Part shown: one piece after another, positions 7,802 to 16,322 of the stretch
Layout: the number at the start of each line of letters is the position of its first letter
Numbering within the stretch: position 1 is the stretch's first letter
Origin: Bradyrhizobium agreste
Lineage (GTDB): Bacteria; Pseudomonadota; Alphaproteobacteria; Rhizobiales; Xanthobacteraceae
NCBI RefSeq assembly: GCF_016031625.1
Contig: NZ_JACCHP010000004.1
Coordinates: forward strand, 268,123 to 332,122
Length of the DNA: 64,000 nucleotides
Direction: 5' to 3'
The notes under the pieces: generated by a model
Database searches by the model: none
Seen by the model: the letters and a program-made list of their open reading frames with translations, nothing else
Told to the model about the DNA's origin: nothing
Position numbers and translations under genes: made by a program

Positions 7802-9153
7802 GCACGCTTGCCGTCGGACTGATGTATGGTGGTGCGACCCTCGCCGTCATGGCTTCGGGCATGCCGATTGCGCTCGCGCTCGGCGCGGTCGCCGTTATCT
7901 TCATGTATTACTTGATGCCCGCCGCATCGCTCGATACGGTGACGCAGAACGTCTACGAGGAGATGGCCTCGATCACGCTGCTGGCGATCCCGCTCTTCAT
8001 CCTGAAGGGCGCCGCGATCGGCAAGTCGAAGGCTGGACAGGACCTCTACAGCGCGCTGCATGTCTGGATGGGCCGCATTCCCGGCGGTCTCGGCATCGCC
8101 AACGTGTTCGCCTGCGCGCTGTTCGCCGCGATGGCGGGATCGTCTCCGGCCACCTGCTCGGCGATCGGGTCCGCCGGCATCCCGGAGATGCGCAAGCGCG
8201 GCTATTCCGGCGGCTTCGCCGCCGGCGTGATCGCTGCCGGCGGCACGCTCGGCATCCTGCTGCCGCCTTCGATCACCATGATCCTCTACGCAGTCGCGGC
8301 GGAGCAGTCGCTCGGACGTCTCTTTCTCGCCGGCATCGGGCCGGGCCTGCTGCTGGTGCTGCTGTTTGCGACCTATGCGGTGCTGAGGTTCAAGGCCGAG
8401 TACAAGGCGGCGCAGCGCGCCTATGCCGCCGATCCGGCACAGCATCCGATCCTGTCGAACGAGCGCTTCACCATGGCGATGCGGTTCGGCGCGCTGCCGC
8501 GCGTGCTGCCCTTCGTCGTGCTGCTCAGCGGCGTCATGATCGCGCTCTATGGCGGCTATGCGACGCCGTCGGAAACCGCCGGCCTCGGCGGCATCCTGGC
8601 GCTGGTCCTGATCGCCTCGATCTATGGCGTGTGGCGCCCCAGGGATCTCGGCCCGATCCTGGAATCGACGCTGAAGGAATCGACCATGCTGATGCTGATC
8701 ATTGGCATGTCGCTGCTCTACTCCTATGTCATGAGCTATCTCCACATCAGCCAGGGCGCTGCGCAGGCGATCGTGGCGATGCATCTGTCGCCATGGGTTC
8801 TGCTGGGGGCGATCCTGGTGCTGGTGGTCGTGCTCGGCTTCTTCCTGCCGCCGGTCTCGATCATCCTGATGACCGCGCCGATCATCCTGCCGCCGCTCAA
8901 GGACGCCGGCTTCGACCTGATCTGGTTCGGCGTCGTGATGACGATCGTGATGGAGATGGGACTTATTCACCCGCCGGTCGGGCTCAACATCTTCGTCATC
9001 AGGAACATCGCGCCCGACATCCCGTTGCGAGACGTGATCTGGGGAACGCTGCCGTTCGTCGTGCTGATGGCGTTCGCGGTCGTCCTGCTCTGCCTGGTCC
9101 CGTCGATCTCCACCTTTCTGCCCAATCTGGTGATGGGCGCCCCGTCGCGATAA
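7798..9153 (+). CDS. dctM: TRAP transporter large permease (DctM)
   Basis: A 451-residue membrane protein with about 12 hydrophobic segments. It has DctM motifs such as PLFILKGAAIGKSKAG, AAMAGSSPATCSAIGS, GGTLGILLPPSI and IHPPVGLNIFVI. It is the ion-coupled transport subunit of the TRAP system. The start is the ATG at 7798-7800, which overlaps the dctQ stop. The same frame stays open further upstream, but that part is inside dctQ. The malonyl-CoA decarboxylase gene follows after 18 bases. Confidence 0.92.
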   Translation: MSTLAVGLMYGGATLAVMASGMPIALALGAVAVIFMYYLMPAASLDTVTQNVYEEMASITLLAIPLFILKGAAIGKSKAGQDLYSALHVWMGRIPGGLGIANVFACALFAAMAGSSPATCSAIGSAGIPEMRKRGYSGGFAAGVIAAGGTLGILLPPSITMILYAVAAEQSLGRLFLAGIGPGLLLVLLFATYAVLRFKAEYKAAQRAYAADPAQHPILSNERFTMAMRFGALPRVLPFVVLLSGVMIALYGGYATPSETAGLGGILALVLIASIYGVWRPRDLGPILESTLKESTMLMLIIGMSLLYSYVMSYLHISQGAAQAIVAMHLSPWVLLGAILVLVVVLGFFLPPVSIILMTAPIILPPLKDAGFDLIWFGVVMTIVMEMGLIHPPVGLNIFVIRNIAPDIPLRDVIWGTLPFVVLMAFAVVLLCLVPSISTFLPNLVMGAPSR

Positions 9154-9171
9154 CCCGAGGAGGCATGAACC

Positions 9172-10581
9172 ATGCTGAGCGATATCCGATCCGGACGCAT
9201 TGCGGCGCCCGAATTCCTGCAAGGGCTGATCGACACCTTGACACAACGCGGCCGCGCGGTTCTCGGCATCAAGCCGGATCGCCATGTCGGCGAGGATCGC
9301 GACCTCGAGCTTCTCGGCGAGGCATTGCTGTCGCGTCGCGGCGAAGCCTCCGGCGTTGCGATCGCGCAATCGCTGCTTGCGGCCTTCGAAGCCGCGGCCG
9401 AGCCGCAGCGGCTCAAATTTCTCTCCTCCCTCGCCGACCGGTTCGGGCCGGACCGTCGCGCGATTGAGCTCGCGATTGCCGCCTACCAGCGCAAGGAGGG
9501 CGGCAACGGCAGCAAGCTCGAGGCGCTCCATGCTGCCGCGGAGCCGCGCCGGCAGGAGCTGATCCGCCGCCTCAACCTCGCGCCCGGCGGGACGGCGTCA
9601 CTGGTGCGGATGCGGGAGGTGCTGCTCTCGCTGCTGCGCGAGCATCCCGAGCTGCAGGCCGTCGACGACGATTTCGTCCATCTGTTCTCGTCCTGGTTCA
9701 ACCGGGGGTTTCTCGTGCTGCGACCGATCGACTGGACCACCTCGGCCAACATCCTCGAAAAGATCATCAGGTATGAGGCCGTCCACGCCATCCAGGACTG
9801 GGACGATTTGCGCAACCGGCTCGAACCGCCGGACCGCCGGTGCTACGCGTTCTTCCATCCGCAGCTGGTCGACGAGCCGCTGATCTTCGTCGAGGTCGCG
9901 CTCACACGCGAGATTCCCGGCGCGATCGGGCCGCTGCTCGACAAGTCGCGCGAGGCGATTGCCGCGCGCGAGGCGACGACGGCCGTGTTCTACTCGATCT
10001 CGAACACGCAGAAGGGCCTTGCCGGCGTTTCCTTCGGCAACTTCCTGATCAAGCAGGTGGTGCAGGATCTCGCCCGCGAGCTGCCGAACCTGAAGACCTT
10101 CGTGACCCTCTCGCCCGTGCCCGGCTTTGCCGGCTGGGTGCGGCGCGAGCTCAAGACCGAGGCTTCCGCCGCGATCGATGACGACACGCGCCGGGCGATG
10201 GCCGCGATCGAGGAAGGCGGCGACATCGCGCAGGCGAAAGATGCCATCACCGCGCTCGCCGCCTATTACTTCCTGAAAGCCAAGCTCCCCTCGGGCAAGC
10301 CGGTGGACCCCGTCGCCCGCTTCCATCTCGGCAACGGCGCGCGCCTGGAACGCCTGAACTTCCTTGGCGACGCCTCCGCCAAGGGCATGAAGCAGTCGTA
10401 CGGGCTGATGGTGAACTATCTCTACGCGCTCGAGCACATCGAGGCGAACCACGAGGCCTTTGCGGAAGCCGGCACCGTCGTTGCCTCCGACAACGTGAAG
10501 AAGGCGCTTCGCGCAAAACTGTCGTCGCGCGACCTCGTTCCCAGTCCTCACACCAACTCGCAACGGAAGATCTCGTCATGA
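9172..10581 (+). CDS. matA: Malonyl-CoA decarboxylase
   Basis: A 469-residue cytoplasmic enzyme that converts malonyl-CoA to acetyl-CoA and CO2. An N-terminal helical part (about 1-145) precedes the GNAT-like catalytic domain. The family motif FYSISNTQKGLAGVSFG (about 273-289) aligns with the serine region of human MCD. FHLGNGARLERLNFLGD (H385) aligns with its catalytic histidine region. GAGGAGG lies upstream of the start. The stop overlaps the synthetase start by ATGA. Together with the synthetase it turns imported malonate into acetyl-CoA. Confidence 0.95.
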   Translation: MLSDIRSGRIAAPEFLQGLIDTLTQRGRAVLGIKPDRHVGEDRDLELLGEALLSRRGEASGVAIAQSLLAAFEAAAEPQRLKFLSSLADRFGPDRRAIELAIAAYQRKEGGNGSKLEALHAAAEPRRQELIRRLNLAPGGTASLVRMREVLLSLLREHPELQAVDDDFVHLFSSWFNRGFLVLRPIDWTTSANILEKIIRYEAVHAIQDWDDLRNRLEPPDRRCYAFFHPQLVDEPLIFVEVALTREIPGAIGPLLDKSREAIAAREATTAVFYSISNTQKGLAGVSFGNFLIKQVVQDLARELPNLKTFVTLSPVPGFAGWVRRELKTEASAAIDDDTRRAMAAIEEGGDIAQAKDAITALAAYYFLKAKLPSGKPVDPVARFHLGNGARLERLNFLGDASAKGMKQSYGLMVNYLYALEHIEANHEAFAEAGTVVASDNVKKALRAKLSSRDLVPSPHTNSQRKISS

Positions 10582-12131
10582 GCTCAAACCTGTACGACCG
10601 CTTGCTCGCCGGCGCGGAGTCCGATCAGTCCATCTGCATCGAGAAGGACGACGCCGCGGCATTGAGCTATGCCGAACTTGCCGCGCTGAGCGGCAGGTTC
10701 GCGAACTTCCTCGCGGGGATCGGCGTCGGCCCCAACCACCGTGTCGCGGCCAAGGTGGAGAAATCCGTCGAGGCCATCGCGCTCTATCTCGCAACGCTGC
10801 GCGCAGGCGCGGTCTATCTGCCGCTCAACACCGCCTATACGCCGGCCGAGACCGAGTATTTCATCCGCGACGCCCAGCCGACATTGATCGTGTGTGATCC
10901 CAGGGAAGAGGCCGATCTGCGGGCCATCGCCGCCAAGGCAGGCGGCCGGGTCGAGACGCTCGATCAATGCGGCAAGGGTTCGCTCGTCCACGCCGCGGCC
11001 GACTTTCCGGCGCGATTTGACAGCATCGCCAGGACGAATGACGATCTCGCCGCCATCCTCTACACGTCGGGCACGACCGGCCGCTCGAAGGGAGCCATGC
11101 TGACGCACGGCAACCTTTCTTCGAACGCGCTGACGCTCGTCCAGGAATGGCGCTATTCGAGCAAGGACGTGCTGATCCATGCCCTGCCGATCTATCACGT
11201 TCACGGGCTCTTCGTGGCTTGCAACGTCTCTTTCGCCGCACGCGCGCGTATCCTGTTCATGCAGAAGTTCGACGCCGAGCGTATTCTGGCGTCGATGGGG
11301 CGCAGCACGGTTCTGATGGGCGTGCCGACCTTCTATGTCCGCCTGCTCGAGAGCCCTGACCTGAACGAGCCAAGCACCGCCAACATGAGGCTGTTCGTCG
11401 CCGGCTCGGCGCCGCTTCTAGCCGAGACACACCGGGCCTGGAAGCAGCGGACCGGGCACGCGATCCTGGAACGCTACGGCATGACCGAGACCGGGATGAT
11501 CGCCTCCAATCCCTATGAGGGGCCCCGCATTGCCGGCTCGGTCGGCCGGCCGCTCCCCGCTGTCGAGGTTCGCATCACCGATCCAGAGACCGGCGCAATG
11601 CTCCCCGTCGGCGAGGTCGGCATGATCGAGGTGAAGGGGCCGAACGTGTTCACGGGCTACTGGAACATGCCGGACAAGACCGCGGCCGAATTCCGTGCCG
11701 ACGGCTCCTTCATCACCGGCGATCTCGGCAAGCTCGATGCGAATGGCTATCTGCACATCGTCGGGCGCGGCAAGGACCTCATCATCACCGGCGGGTTCAA
11801 CGTGTACCCCAAGGAGATCGAAACCGAAATCGACGCGATCCCGGGCGTGTCCGAGAGCGCTGTCGTCGGCGTGCCGCACGCCGATTTTGGCGAGGGCGTC
11901 ACCGCGGCGGTGGTTCGCTCGCCGGGCTCGTCGGTCGATGAGCGCGCCATTCTCGCCGCGCTGTCCGGACGATTGGCGAAATTCAAGCAGCCGAAGCGGG
12001 TCGTTTTCGTCGACGCCTTGCCGCGGAATGCCATGGGCAAGGTGCAAAAGAACCTGCTGCGGGAGCGCTTCGCTGACGTCTACTCAGCCAAACAGGATAA
12101 GACCGTGTTCACGCAGACGATGCGTTCCTAA
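10578..12131 (+). CDS. matB: Malonyl-CoA synthetase (acyl-adenylate family)
   Basis: A 517-residue ATP-dependent ligase that activates malonate with CoA. It carries the ANL superfamily motifs in order: phosphate loop YTSGTTGRSKGA (about 157-168), YGMTETGM (about 300), GDLGKLDANGYLHIVGR and the C-terminal catalytic lysine in NAMGKVQK. Arg residues around the substrate pocket are consistent with a dicarboxylate, but specificity comes mainly from the neighbouring malonyl-CoA decarboxylase and TRAP genes. It is translationally coupled to matA and is the last gene of the operon. No clear terminator was recognised downstream. Confidence 0.93.
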   Translation: MSSNLYDRLLAGAESDQSICIEKDDAAALSYAELAALSGRFANFLAGIGVGPNHRVAAKVEKSVEAIALYLATLRAGAVYLPLNTAYTPAETEYFIRDAQPTLIVCDPREEADLRAIAAKAGGRVETLDQCGKGSLVHAAADFPARFDSIARTNDDLAAILYTSGTTGRSKGAMLTHGNLSSNALTLVQEWRYSSKDVLIHALPIYHVHGLFVACNVSFAARARILFMQKFDAERILASMGRSTVLMGVPTFYVRLLESPDLNEPSTANMRLFVAGSAPLLAETHRAWKQRTGHAILERYGMTETGMIASNPYEGPRIAGSVGRPLPAVEVRITDPETGAMLPVGEVGMIEVKGPNVFTGYWNMPDKTAAEFRADGSFITGDLGKLDANGYLHIVGRGKDLIITGGFNVYPKEIETEIDAIPGVSESAVVGVPHADFGEGVTAAVVRSPGSSVDERAILAALSGRLAKFKQPKRVVFVDALPRNAMGKVQKNLLRERFADVYSAKQDKTVFTQTMRS

Positions 12132-12610
12132 ACAGTTGGCCTTGGCAAGCACTGAGACACATGGAAGAATTGATAACGTCAAGTTCAGAATACTTGGCAA
12201 CTTTTGTCTCACTGATCTCCGGCAGCCATTGGCGGGACACGGTATCTAGAAGGCCCGTGCGCAATAGGCCCTCCGAAGGTCCGAAGGCTACACGTTCGAA
12301 CCGTGTCGGATTCGCCACGTTTTGCGGCGAGACGGCTGGTTTGTCAGTCAGGGTGCGAGCCGAGAAGCACCGTGAGCGCTGAGGGCAAGTTCAAAGCGGC
12401 ACCTTCGGCGCGGCGGATAGGTAGGTGCTCTTCCTTTCCGCCGCGTACCATGTCAAGTGCAGCCCCTCGCAAGAGCGTGCTGTGTCCGCTTAAACGTCTA
12501 ACAGCGGCGCAGAGCAGACATTCCGCAACTGCCATGCTCCACTGGTCATGTTGTCCTCCTCCGGTGGTTTCGTCCTGCTATTATTGGCGCCTTCGCAGAT
12601 TGAATGCGGA
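12132..12610. other. Non-coding stretch with a tRNA relic
   Basis: About 480 bases between matB and the frameshifted monooxygenase. Apart from the tRNA-Arg 3' half at 12266-12317 I see no feature. Open frames here have no family resemblance. Confidence 0.45.
12266..12317 (+). other. tRNA-Arg(CCG)-like 3' half, probable attachment-site relic
   Basis: The stretch has an anticodon loop CTCCGAA (CCG, Arg), a largely paired anticodon stem, a perfect T arm (ACACG / TTCGAAC / CGTGT) and a 3' end CGGATTCGCCA. No D arm or 5' acceptor strand can be found upstream, so the gene is incomplete. Together with the tRNA-Lys half at 5168 it brackets the malonate cluster. Confidence 0.5.
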
Positions 12611-14297
12611 TCAGCTCGCCAGTCGCGCAGCAGCGCTCGCGTGTCCGAGCGCGCGGGCCAGCACGCGCCCGATTGTCGCGGCCTGTGAGGCGCTGCCGCG
12701 CCATGCCACAATCTGGTCGGGACGTATCAGCGCGAGGTCCGTCTCGTAGAGATCGCGCAAGGAGGCCGGCAGCGTGACGAGCTTCACCTCGACCACGAGC
12801 GCACGGGCAGCTTCCGTCACCGCAGCTTGAGCCGAGGCGACTTCGCCGAACTGGAGCAGCGTCCATTCGAACCCCAACAAATCGTACAAGGACACGCCGC
12901 CCTCCAGCCACGCATGCGGTGCGCGGCCCCCGGGACAGGCGCTCGGGGTGTAGACGTTTGCGGTATCGGGCGGCGGTGCGCTGCCGTCGGAGACGATGAT
13001 CGGCGAGCCGTCGTAACGCCCGCCGAAAGGTGACGCCGGGGATGTTGAACTCGGCGCGGGCGTGCTGCTCGAGATAGTCACCGGCAATCCGCCGTGCTTC
13101 GCGGCCAGCGTCGGTTGCGTCCTCGATCTCCGCTGCCGGAGCGAACAGACCGAGAGAGTCGGCAAAGCGGCGCGCATAGTCGGTGTTGCGGAGCGCCACC
13201 GGACGCCGCTCGACCTCGTAGCTGTCGAGCAGGGCAGCCGGGCTCACGCCCTTAATGACGCTTGCGAGCTTCCAGCCGAGATTGACCGCATCCTCGATCG
13301 CGGTGTTGTAGCCGAGCCCGCCGGTCGGCGTAAACAGATGCGCCGCGTCGCCGCCGAGGAAGACCCTGCCCCGCTGCATCCCGTTCGCGACCAGCGCGTG
13401 ACCGGCGGTCCAGGTCAGGAAGGACAGGACTTCGCAATCGATCGGCGCACCGCAGGCGCGCTGGAACGCGGCTTTGGCCTCGGTGATCGTGATCGCGCTT
13501 TCGTCCTCGCCCGGGCGCAACTGCGTGTGGAACCCAAATTCATCACGGCCGTTCACCGAGGCCATGAAGGCGTGGCGATCGCCGTTGAAGCAATTGTACA
13601 TCCACGCCTTGGCGTGGGGGACGCGCGCGTAGAAATCGGGCGAGCGGAGATAGACCGCCAGCATGCGGCCGCCCATGAAATCGCGCTGCGTCCCAGTCTC
13701 GCCGCCGTAAACGATCCCGAGCGATTGCCGGAGCGTCGAGCGCGGCCCATCCGCCCCGACCAGGAAGTCGGCGCGGACCCGGAAGCGGCTGCCATCGTCG
13801 AGGCGTTCGATTTCGCCGACGATACCGTCATTGCTTTCGAGGTAGCCGATCAGCCGGTGACCGTAGTTGAGCTCGATTCCCGGGAGCCGTTCGGCGTGGC
13901 GGCGCAGCACCGCCTCGACATATTTCTGCGAGACCCGATGCGGCAGCTCCGCCGCGCTCCAGGAGCCCGACATGCCCTTGATCAGCTCGCCGGCGCGCGA
14001 CGATGACGGCAGCGCGAACCGCGCCAGCTCGTAGCCGGCATAGCGCGTGAAATACGCAACGTCGGTCGGGTAATCAGCGGGCAGGCCTTCGCGTCTTATC
14101 TCGTCGGCAAACCCCAGCCGCCGATAGTGCTCCATCGAGCGCGCCTGCGTCGCATTAGCTTGCGGATTGAACGCGGTGCCCGGCTTCTCATCGACCAGCA
14201 CCGCAGAGACGCCGCGACGGCCGAGCTCGTTGGCCAGCATCAGCCCGCAAGGGCCCCCGCCCACGATGAGCACCGAGGCCGCCAGACGTGTTTCCAA
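12611..14297 (-). pseudogene. FAD-dependent aromatic-type monooxygenase, frameshifted
   Basis: The N-terminal three quarters reads as a class A flavin monooxygenase. It has the dinucleotide motif VGGGPCGLMLANELG, the DG motif GADGPRSTL and the GD motif GRVFLGGDAAHLFTPTGG. The frame is lost near 13026-13028, where a run of three A (TTT on the coding strand) seems one base too long. Removing one base rejoins GVTF to GGRYDGSP and on to the proper C-terminus, which ends at 12611. Relatives hydroxylate phenols or other aromatics (PheA/TfdB/MhpA group). The start is a TTG with GGGAGAAG upstream. It is transcribed beside the MarR gene and may be its target. A sequence error cannot be excluded. Confidence 0.75.
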
Positions 14298-14334
14298 GAC
14301 GCTTCTCCCTACCAGGATTATCCTGCATGGTAAA

Positions 14335-14344
14335 GTCGCCTGAC
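14335..14344. promoter_or_regulatory. Repeat copy 1 of GTCGCCTGAC
   Basis: GTCGCCTGAC lies 38 bp upstream of the monooxygenase start. A second direct copy starts 21 bp further on, two helical turns away, and an inverted copy lies at 14931. It is a candidate operator for the neighbouring MarR protein. Confidence 0.45.
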
Positions 14345-14355
14345 GATATCGTCAA

Positions 14356-14365
14356 GTCGCCTGAC
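14356..14365. promoter_or_regulatory. Repeat copy 2 of GTCGCCTGAC
   Basis: An identical copy in the same orientation as the first. A GACGATATCGTC palindrome sits between the two. It touches the stop codon of the MarR gene, so it would act on the monooxygenase promoter. Confidence 0.45.
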
Positions 14366-14832
14366 TAGTACGCGCCGTCGAGCGTATCGAACTTCGCCCC
14401 GTAGACCGCCAATCCCTTCAGGATCGCGTCCATGCTGGCCTTACCGAGCTCGGCGCGCATCTCCTGCTCGGCGATGTCGACGGCATCGCGGAACGCATCC
14501 AGCCATTTGCGCCCGGCCGGCGTGAACATGACGATGCGCGCGCGCTTGTCGGTGGGATCGGCGATGCGCTCTACGAGGCCGAGCTCGGCGCATTGATCGA
14601 CCAGCTCGCCCATCGCCTGCTTGCTCATGGAGGCGCGGCGGGCGAGCTCCGTGAGCCGCGTCCCCTCCACGTCGAGATTACGGGTCAGGCTGACATGCGC
14701 GATGCGCGTCTCGTCGTGGCCCTTTTCGCTCATCAATTCGAGCACGCGGCCTTCGAAGCGCCGCACCGCATTGTTGAGCAGGCGGCCAATATTGGCATGC
14801 CGCCACGCTGTTCCTGATGTCCTGGCTTTCAA
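14365..14832 (-). CDS. MarR-family transcription regulator
   Basis: A 155-residue winged-helix regulator. The DNA-binding region (about 50-110) includes LTELARRASMSKQAMGELVDQ as recognition part and the wing DPTDKRARIVMFTPAG, both typical of MarR proteins. Helices at both ends form the dimer interface. It lies just upstream of the frameshifted flavin monooxygenase, in the same direction. MarR proteins near aromatic monooxygenases usually repress them until a phenolic ligand binds. The start is a TTG with AGGGA upstream. Copies of GTCGCCTGAC on both sides of the gene are probable binding sites. Confidence 0.9.
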   Translation of the reverse strand: MKARTSGTAWRHANIGRLLNNAVRRFEGRVLELMSEKGHDETRIAHVSLTRNLDVEGTRLTELARRASMSKQAMGELVDQCAELGLVERIADPTDKRARIVMFTPAGRKWLDAFRDAVDIAEQEMRAELGKASMDAILKGLAVYGAKFDTLDGAY

Positions 14833-15323
14833 TGGGTATCCCTTTTGGGGAGCGCTCCAAATTCGACAAGAGTATTTGACTTATTTCACCTCGTCGATCC
14901 AGATCTGGCTCCGATGCTAGGCGGGTATAAGTCAGGCGACATCCGAGAAGACCCGGATCTGGGCGGCAGGTCAGGGTTCAGGTAAGCGGCGTTCATGATG
15001 TGCAAGGGGAGCTCCCAGTTCGAGAGCACGGGAGCGAGCTTGCCTGCGATGAGGTCGTCGGAACGATGTGGAGCGGGTGATCAGGTGCTGGCCGGACCGC
15101 AGACGATCCGGCATGATTGCTGATGGCGCGATCTGGACCATCTGCGTCGTGCTCACAGCATCGCTGTTCGCCTTACCGAACAGGTCCCGCAGATGACCGA
15201 CGGCGGCTTTGTTTCGCCCCGCTGAGGTCGTGCCCGCCTGCGGCCTTTCGAAGCCGTGCAAAACGACGCGTCTCGAGATAAACAGGGGATACCACTTCGA
15301 CCTGCCACAGGGTCGCTTCGACC
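14833..15323. other. Intergenic stretch with a possible LysR C-terminal remnant
   Basis: About 490 bases without an intact gene. On the minus strand, positions about 14950-15059 can be read as DDLIAGKLAPVLSNWELP and on to NPDLPP, which resembles the end of the LysR effector domain. The sequence before it is not continuous in frame. I regard it as a weak sign of a decayed regulator. An inverted GTCGCCTGAC copy is at 14931-14940. Confidence 0.25.
14931..14940. promoter_or_regulatory. Inverted copy of GTCGCCTGAC
   Basis: GTCAGGCGAC is the exact inverse of the two motifs at 14335 and 14356. It lies 99 bp upstream of the MarR start, which suggests autoregulation. Confidence 0.45.
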
Positions 15324-16235
15324 TCACGACAGACCTGCCACGAGCGGACGTCGCAGATGTTTTGCCATCAACTCCGCGGCGTCGCCATAGCGACGCAGTT
15401 CCAGGACGTCAAGCAAGCGCAAATGCTCACGTACATGGCGCCTCATTCCATCGCGGTCGGCAAAACTGCGGTAGGCGAACAGGCGACGAATCGAGTTCAC
15501 GCGCCTGAGCGCTTCGACGAAGAACGGGTTTTGGGCACCGCGGATGATCTCTTCGTGGAAGTCGCAGCCGGACTGATAGATCTCGCCGATGGTCATCTTC
15601 TCGAACTCGCCGTCGAGGACCCGCTGCTGTCGTTCCCGCAGCCTCACGATCACCTCGTGCGATAGCTCATAGCCGGGCTGTGCAATCGCCGCCGGCTCGA
15701 TCACCACGCGAAAGGCTGTCGCCTGCGCCTGCGCGGCGGGACTCGCGACGGTCTCCGCGAAGCGCCAGCCATAGCCCGGTAGGCGCGCAATCCAGCCCTC
15801 GGCCGCGATGCGGTCGAGCAGCCGCTGCAGCTCGGCTCGGCTGAGATCGTAGCGCCGCATCAGCTCCGCTTCGGTGACGTCGGCCGTAAGCCGGCTCGAA
15901 AGAACATCGCCGGCAATGCTCGCATAGACCTGCTCGCCGCGCCTGACCGCCGCGAGCGCCGGCTGGGCCGCGCCACTGGTCGGATTCTTCGTCAGCACGA
16001 AGCCGCGATGCGGCTCGCCGCGCGCGAGCCCGGCGGCTTCAAGCGCCTTCAGGCCGAGCCGGATCGGCGCGCGGGAAAGATCGAGCGCATCCGCCAGCCT
16101 CTGCTCGATCAAGCGATCACCGGCCTTCATGCCGTCGCGCCGGGCAAGCGCCATGATCAGGCCGGCGAGGTGTTCGGCGCGCTCGGAACCGATGGACTTA
16201 GCTGCGCGCTGTCGGGAACTGTCGGACGCGGTCAT
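15324..16235 (-). CDS. GntR-like regulator with two winged helices
   Basis: A 303-residue regulator. A first GntR-type winged helix (about 15-85) has DRLIEQRLADALDLSRAPIR. A second helix-turn-helix-like segment (about 105-165) has EAELMRRYDLSRAELQRLLD. An FCD-like helical domain follows (about 175-300; DFHEEIIRGAQNPFFVEAL). Ordinary FadR-type members have one winged helix and about 230-250 residues, so this one is longer by a second unit. The start is the ATG at 16233-16235; the open frame further upstream is antisense to the next gene. It is divergent from the lyase/CoA-transferase/ABC genes, which it presumably controls. Confidence 0.82.
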   Translation of the reverse strand: MTASDSSRQRAAKSIGSERAEHLAGLIMALARRDGMKAGDRLIEQRLADALDLSRAPIRLGLKALEAAGLARGEPHRGFVLTKNPTSGAAQPALAAVRRGEQVYASIAGDVLSSRLTADVTEAELMRRYDLSRAELQRLLDRIAAEGWIARLPGYGWRFAETVASPAAQAQATAFRVVIEPAAIAQPGYELSHEVIVRLRERQQRVLDGEFEKMTIGEIYQSGCDFHEEIIRGAQNPFFVEALRRVNSIRRLFAYRSFADRDGMRRHVREHLRLLDVLELRRYGDAAELMAKHLRRPLVAGLS

Positions 16236-16322
16236 TGCGGTGCACACAAGTTTATGGCTTGACAGAGCCTCCCACAAATTGTTCTTTAATGCAATAATAT
16301 ACAATCCAGCAGGGAGAGCCCG

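Noticed and set aside
7762..9531. Long minus-strand open frame opposite dctM
   Set aside because: It is antisense to the well-supported TRAP permease; its His/Arg/Asp-rich translation is the usual shadow of a GC-rich gene.
13062..14006. Long plus-strand open frame within the monooxygenase region
   Set aside because: Antisense to clear FAD-binding motifs; no domain or ribosome binding site.
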